From assembly GCF_035222275.1 (NCBI RefSeq), contig NW_026946360.1:806001-870000 (forward strand): a stretch of DNA of 64,000 bases, in the 5' to 3' direction. The position numbers and the translations under genes were made by a program. This document shows, in pieces, positions 59,881-64,000 of this stretch. The stretch's first letter is position 1; the number at the start of each line of letters is the position of its first letter. The stretch comes from Podospora bellae-mahoneyi. Taxonomy: Eukaryota > Ascomycota > Sordariomycetes > Sordariales > Podosporaceae. Below the pieces are notes generated by a model. The model was given only the letters and a program-made list of their open reading frames with translations. It did not search any database and was not told the DNA's origin.

Positions 59881-60379
59881 CTTGCCGGCTTGGTTGAGCG
59901 TGTAGTGATGAGAACGAAGCTGGGATCAGCAAGTGACTTATAAAAGACGCTTCCTGTGACCAAGGGCGACAGCAGTGGTGGTGAGAACGCGTGGGGTGCT
60001 CAAGGGAGGTTGAGTTGAGCCTCAGTGGAGCTCACATGCATGAGATACCAGTGCCCCGCACTACGGTCCGCACTCAGCTGCCTTTAGTAAGCCCCGCTTT
60101 ATCGGGAATCAGTAAACCGCCAGTGGACGTCACTTGCAGGTTTGTAGCCGACTCCATCTTTCTTACCAGGGCATCCCCCCAGAGAGCTTATCCAGTCTTG
60201 GAATTGTGAACCTATTCCCGAGGTCATCCGTAAATGAGATTCCGATCCTCTGTGCTGGTCAGACGTTCCAAAATCGGAAGCAATCCTCCCTGCTATTGGC
60301 CATAAACAATCACCCACTCCGCGCGGTGTACCTTGCTCGCTTTACCAATTCACAATCTCTTGTCCTTGAACTAATCACC
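59881..60379. promoter_or_regulatory. Divergent promoter region, GMF and MPTb-domain gene
   Basis: 499 bp between divergent start codons. The frame upstream of 60380 stays open in phase without family-like content. Nothing else is seen. Confidence 0.5.
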
Positions 60380-61698
60380 ATGTTCTCCCGTCTCAATCAA
60401 GTTGCAAGGCATCTTTTACGTCCAATGCCAAACTACGGTTATACATCTGCTGCTGCTTCGTCGGTATCGAAACGCAGTCTGTCCGACTACCGATATAGCA
60501 GTCTCGATGCCTCAGAACGCCAAAAGAAGAATATCGTCACAGGGGCATGTTTGATAATAGGGAATGAAATTTTAAATGGGAAGGTATTTGAACCAGTCGT
60601 TTACTTCTTTGCATCTGTTCAGCACGCAGCGGCCGTCGATAGCTGACATATTCGATATGTGTACAGACCAAGGAGGTAGGCTTCCCCAAACATGCTCAGG
60701 CATATTTTCGAGACTAACCTCCATATTGACAGGCCAACTCACATTACCTTGCAAAATGGTGTTTCTCCCTAGGCATTGTATGTCGCCCATCTTCTCTACT
60801 CGACCCATACTTACACCGTCATCTCAGAGCCTCCAGAGAGTAGACATCATTCCTGACGTGGAGGACGATATTATTGAAGCGGTGAGACGACTGAGCCATA
60901 ACTATGATATTGTCGTCACCTCGGGCGGTATTGGCCCGACACACGATGACATAACCTATGAGTCCATCGCCAAGGCCTTTCACCTGCCCCTCGTGCTTCA
61001 CGGAGAAGCTTACTCTCTCATGAAGAAAAAGACGGCCGAGCACAGGGATCCGGTACGGGCTGCCTTCAACTTTGACGTTCCGTCCAAAGAGCTTGATGGA
61101 AAAAAGAAAATGGTCTTGCTGCCTCATGACTCTAGTCGTCCAGTGGAGGATCAGGCGATTCTCGCCTGCCGAGACAAGTATTGGGTTCCTGTCTCAGTTG
61201 TCAATGGAAATGTATACATCCTGCCAGGCATACCTGAACTCTGTACTCACCGCCCTGTCCTGTTTTCTCGACACTCATGTACTAACTAAAAGCACAGTTA
61301 AGCACCTTTTGGACGGCCTTACACGGCATATCAAGCCTCGAGTGCAGAGCAATGGCAAAATACGCGTGACCATCAAGACCCTCCAACCGGAGAGCCAAAT
61401 GGCGGATTACCTGACTGGCCTGGCAAAGAGGATGGCGCCAAAGGATATAGATGTTGGAAGTTACCCCAAATTTCAGGTTGAGAATACGGTTGTGCTTGTT
61501 GGCGAGTATGTGCAGCTCCCCTGTTGGCGGTTGTGAGAAGAACGGTACTGACAAGACAGCAGGGACCGAGCCGAGCTTGAGACAGTTATCCCCGAGATAT
61601 TGGAGAATCTGGAAGGGACTCTGGTGAGCATCGAAATGCCCGGGAACCCCGTTGAAGGAGAGACGGAGGTTAAGGCTCCAGGTGTCGAAGAAAGCTGA
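60380..61698 (+). CDS. Molybdopterin-binding (MoCF/CinA-type) domain protein, probably mitochondrial
   Basis: Six exons: 60380-60583, 60667-60675, 60733-60777, 60828-61242, 61298-61505, 61563-61698; introns 83, 57, 50, 55 and 57 bp; 338 residues. Exon 2 is a 9-nt microexon (Thr-Lys-Glu). Splicing restores GNEILNGKTKEANSHYLAKWCFSLGISLQRVDIIPDVEDD, the expected start of the molybdopterin-binding fold, and TSGGIGPTHDDITYE is the conserved active loop. The Arg/Ser-rich first 45 residues may target mitochondria. The domain equals the N-terminal half of human FLAD1, but there is no PAPS-reductase-like FAD synthase half. An FAD or nucleotide hydrolase role is possible and is inference. The last intron ends in CAGCAG, so two acceptors three bases apart are possible. 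The C-terminal ~45 residues are acidic. Confidence 0.88.
60667..60675 (+). other. 9-nt microexon (codons Thr-Lys-Glu) of the MPTb-domain gene
   Basis: Flanked by a GTACAG acceptor and a GTAGG donor. It keeps the phase (0/0) and, with the next 45-nt exon, supplies the conserved segment between GNEILNGK and the helix that follows. Skipping it would remove three residues in frame. Confidence 0.65.
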
Positions 61699-64000
61699 GA
61701 GTTCGATGTAAGTCACTGGTGTATTGGCCTATGGAGTTGGGTGGTTCTTGGTACCTGTGGCAGGGCCAAGCCATGTATTTTCAAGTCTGGCCTCGAATGA
61801 TTTTTACTCCAATGGAAAGAATCATGGTCTTGCGCCTCAAAGTTTCATTGCTTTCGAAGGGGTATGAGACAGCAGAAGACCCTCAGAAGATCCAGGGCGG
61901 CTGTACAGTACCAACACTGGGCAACTGCGCGTGGCGTGCATCAAGAGGCAGCCAGGCTCATCGAAAAACGTGGGGTGACGAGCGGAAAGCGGAAAGGAGA
62001 AATGAAAGGGGGGACGCCACTCAACCGAACCCCTTCCACACGCATTCTAGAAAAGTTCCAGAAGAATTTTTCACAGGCTACATTAGTACAACATGGGACG
62101 CTCCAAGCGAAATGTCACTGATGCGTCTTTGCCCTAGAGCGGATCGGATCAGTTGTAACTAAACATTCGATATTGGTGGTTGCTACGATCGGCCAGGAGT
62201 CCACCGAGGCGGTCATGGATGCTTTACGTATCAAGCGGGCTATGAAGACAGAACCATGCGTACGGAGTAAGTGGTTGGCGCCTGGTGATGATGTTGAGAT
62301 GAACTGCGGGTTGGCCAACAATTTCGGTGGTGAGGACCCACGCTGTGGACAGAAGAATTAGACACCAGAATATTAAAGGCTCAACACAACCCTCAACTAT
62401 CATTTAAAGTCTCTGGACAATCTTTAAATGCTGGTTAATTTCTATTCAAAACATTCGAACTATCTTTGAAGTCTCATTACCTATTCAAATACCCAGAAAC
62501 TATCTGTAAACGGTTTTACTATTCCCAGGAGCAGTCTCTAATTTTCGTGTCCACGGCGTGGGACCCTGACGATGTTGAACTCCTTGTCTCCACTGCCCCA
62601 CCTACCTTATCTCGCTAGCTTGGAGCTTGGACCAGGGTTGGTTTTGGAGGGGTCAATATTCAAGGTAGATCCAGGTTCTGTTTGACCCAAGATGACGAGA
62701 AGGTATATAAGTATCCTGGCTTTACACTCAAGAGAGTGTCCTACTGCCATCTGTATTTCTTCAGGGCCACTTGAATCAACTGCCTTTCGCGGGGTAGCTG
62801 CTCCGAGTCACTGGAACCGATGGCAGGTCGATCGATGAATGAACAGAACCCGAGAAACCTTCCCGAAGCGGTTATATAAAAATGTGGGGATTATCACTTG
62901 AGGCCACGCCCACCCACTTCCCGCCCCGTCCTGGTTCCAACCGGGGATCCATTTGCAGCATCAGAGACCCCAAATCTATTTGATGGTTTTCGATTCTTGC
63001 CAGCAAAGGCAGAGCTGCGGCACAGCGCAACGCAAGGGAATATGATCACTGGTGCCGCCCACTGCAGGAGGCACAATGCTGAAAGTCAAGCCAAGGTGCC
63101 TGCTGCAAATTGGAGTTGCTTTGGAGGGGATTGGGACGCGATGAGACACTGGTTACAATGTTATCCCAGGTTGTTTTGTGTCTAGCAAGCATATCGCCCT
63201 AAGTAAACAGGCGATTCTATGAGCATCAAACTTTTCCGTCCGTAGTCGCAGTCAAGTCGGACTTTGCAAATCCCACCGAAAATCAGTTGCCAGTGAGATT
63301 TTTAGTGTACATCGCTGAAAACGGCAGCAATTCCTGACTGACTAGTTCGCGGGGTTGGGCCAGGGCTTGGGTTAATTTGCCAAATGTAGAAAAGAAGCCG
63401 GGGGGGGGGGGATTGACGGGCCAAGGAGGACGATTCTCTGTCGGTGTGTGAACTGAGGGCGGGCAGATGGATGACTGAAGAGAAACATTTTGAACATACC
63501 ATGTGGTAGGACAATCTTGACCTGACGGCCGGAAGAAACTTGAGCGGGCAAAAACCCAGGTTTTGCCAGCTTGTGGAACTAACTTCAAACACCACGTTGC
63601 GGCACGTTTGTTGACCTGCAGCTGCAGGAAGGATGGGAGTCTGCCAGAGCCTAACGAGACAGGACCGCTCACACAGTGCGTGTTGTTGTTGAGATGTACG
63701 CCGAAGCTCATCCGCCCTTGGAGATCACGAGGTTGACGGCTCTGGGCAGTCTGATTGAATGCAAGGGAAGAATACATCTTTACGGGGCTCAGCGACATCT
63801 TCTAGAAACAACGTTGCAACCCACTTCCTGTGGCCACTTCGCAGGCTGGCATTCTCAACGACCCAGATGGAAATGCTGGGTATATATTCGTTCCAGCTGT
63901 AAGACATGAGGCAACAAGGCTCACTGACTCTCGGGCTCTTTTCAGCCCTATATGCCTCGAGCTGGGGCTTTTGCTAGTACATAGATGTCAGTGACGAGAA
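61699..64000. other. Right-end region without a supported gene
   Basis: 2.3 kb. An A/T-rich stretch (about 62350-62530) has diverged copies of AACTATC...AAGTCT and CTATTCAAA. A G-run lies near 63400-63412. A 171-codon minus ATG frame (63283-63798) has no recognised domain and spans the G-run, so it is not called. The first part probably holds the 3'UTR of the MPTb-domain gene. Confidence 0.5.

Noticed and set aside
63283-63798. 171-codon minus frame with an ATG
   Set aside because: It crosses a long G-run coding PPPPG and shows no domain; frame continuity there depends on homopolymer length.

Overview
The window is nuclear DNA of a filamentous ascomycete, most likely a Sordariomycete and probably of the order Sordariales. 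The evidence is: short spliced introns (about 44-260 bp) with GTRNGT-type donors, CTAAC-like branch sites and YAG acceptors; wide intergenic regions with microsatellites and homopolymers; and a gene set typical of Pezizomycotina (Vip1 with a long disordered N-terminus, a COP9 signalosome subunit, a fungal multifunctional beta-oxidation enzyme, an ECM11-domain protein). The species call is inference. I found no tRNA, rRNA, CRISPR array, transposon coding sequence or virus-like gene.

Layout. 1-1.2 kb: the 5' part of a GH76 alpha-mannanase-like gene that runs off the left edge. 1.2-14.3 kb: a gene-poor stretch in which the only convincing gene is a 54-residue cysteine-rich protein (complement 7656-7820) with a TATA box and a probable 5'UTR intron. 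14.3-35.3 kb: VIP1 (inositol pyrophosphate kinase/phosphatase), UTP21 (small-subunit processome), an amino-acid permease, an unknown Cys/His plus coiled-coil protein, an unknown proline/glutamine-rich nuclear-type protein, CSN6, and a zinc-dependent polyol-type dehydrogenase. 35.3-41.1 kb: a second non-coding stretch. 41.1-61.7 kb: VPS17 (retromer), MEF2 (mitochondrial EF-G2), FOX2 (peroxisomal beta-oxidation), a TDA10-like P-loop kinase, an ECM11-domain protein, NBP35 (cytosolic Fe-S assembly), GMF (Arp2/3 debranching) and a stand-alone molybdopterin-binding-domain protein. 61.7-64 kb: no gene seen.

I rebuilt exon structures by hand from splice signals and reading-frame continuity. All complete multi-exon models give whole-codon totals. 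The genes are housekeeping functions from unrelated pathways and form no operon-like or biosynthetic cluster. From VIP1 rightwards the strands alternate almost perfectly, so most promoters are shared divergently and most 3' ends are convergent, some only 81-220 bp apart. I found no clear undescribed multi-gene system. The most notable items are the tiny three-CXXC protein in the gene-poor left arm, a 9-nt microexon, and two unknown but evidently coding proteins at 27.5-30.3 kb.
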